A stretch of DNA of 7,064 nucleotides, from contig CALGIY010000148.1 in the NCBI GenBank assembly GCA_937914965.1, forward strand, positions 1-7,064. The letters run 5' to 3'. Numbering within the stretch: position 1 is the first letter of the stretch; every line of letters starts with the position of its first letter. Below the pieces are notes generated by a model. The model searched no databases and was not told where the DNA came from. It worked only from the letters and a program-made list of their open reading frames with translations. The position numbers and the translations under genes are program-made. This DNA is from an uncultured Thermoanaerobacteraceae bacterium. GTDB taxonomy: Bacteria; Bacillota; DSM-12270; Thermacetogeniales; Thermacetogeniaceae. Shown one piece after another: positions 7,032 to 7,064 of the stretch.

Positions 7032-7064
7032 AGATCGGAAGAGCGTCGTGTAGGGAAAGAGTGT
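7032..7064. other. Illumina TruSeq adapter remnant (sequencing artefact)
   Basis: The last 33 bases start AGATCGGAAGAGC, continue GTCGTGTAGGG and end AAAGAGTGT. This is the reverse complement of the TruSeq universal adapter/read 1 primer end. It is not biological sequence, marks the end of an assembled contig, and explains why the adjacent gene has no start. Confidence 0.98.

Noticed and set aside
1..7064. CRISPR arrays, insertion sequences, tRNA or rRNA genes, phage or toxin-antitoxin modules
   Set aside because: I looked for repeat arrays, inverted repeats flanking transposase-like frames, and tRNA-like folds and found none; the window is almost fully occupied by housekeeping and regulatory genes.

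Overview
The window looks like the end of a draft contig from a Gram-positive Firmicute, probably of the Clostridia (Desulfotomaculum/Moorella-like). The evidence is a glycine T-box riboswitch ahead of glyQS, strong AGGAGG ribosome binding sites, GTG/TTG starts, a CcpN-type HTH-CBS repressor, and a pyruvate phosphate dikinase (PPDK) with its dedicated regulatory protein. The class-level placement is inference. Every gene I accept lies on the minus strand, so transcription runs from high to low coordinates.

Right end (7064 to 6693): the last 33 bases (7032-7064) match Illumina TruSeq adapter sequence and are an artefact. Genomic sequence therefore ends near 7031, inside a small DUF4342-family gene whose true 5' end is missing. 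A promoter (TTGACA, 17 bp, TAAATT) overlaps the stop codon of that gene.

Glycyl-tRNA synthetase unit (about 6690 to 3294): the promoter feeds a T-box leader with a GGC specifier, a UGGA acceptor-pairing bulge and a clear antiterminator/terminator switch. Next come glyQ (alpha subunit) and glyS (beta subunit), separated by 2 nt, and a Rho-independent terminator. The leader should let uncharged tRNA-Gly switch on both subunits of the heterotetrameric enzyme.

Intergenic region (about 3293 to 3118): it holds a plausible promoter for the next operon. One copy of an exact 11-bp direct repeat lies in the promoter spacer and a second lies 55 bp upstream, overlapping a CcpN-operator-like sequence. 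This suggests autoregulation.

Central-carbon unit (3117 to 1): a ccpN homologue (repressor of gluconeogenic genes in Bacillus), the PPDK regulatory kinase/phosphorylase (yqfL family), and ppdK, which overlaps yqfL by 11 nt and runs off the left edge after 550 codons. The block places a transcriptional repressor, a post-translational switch and the switched enzyme together, so it probably sets the direction of carbon flow at the PEP/pyruvate node. The glyQ-glyS-ccpN-yqfL order is also seen in Bacillus subtilis; ppdK next to it is the addition here.

I do not see a clearly novel system. The best leads are the paired repeats before ccpN, an extra helical domain in the glycine T-box leader, the unresolved ccpN start, and the adapter at the contig end.
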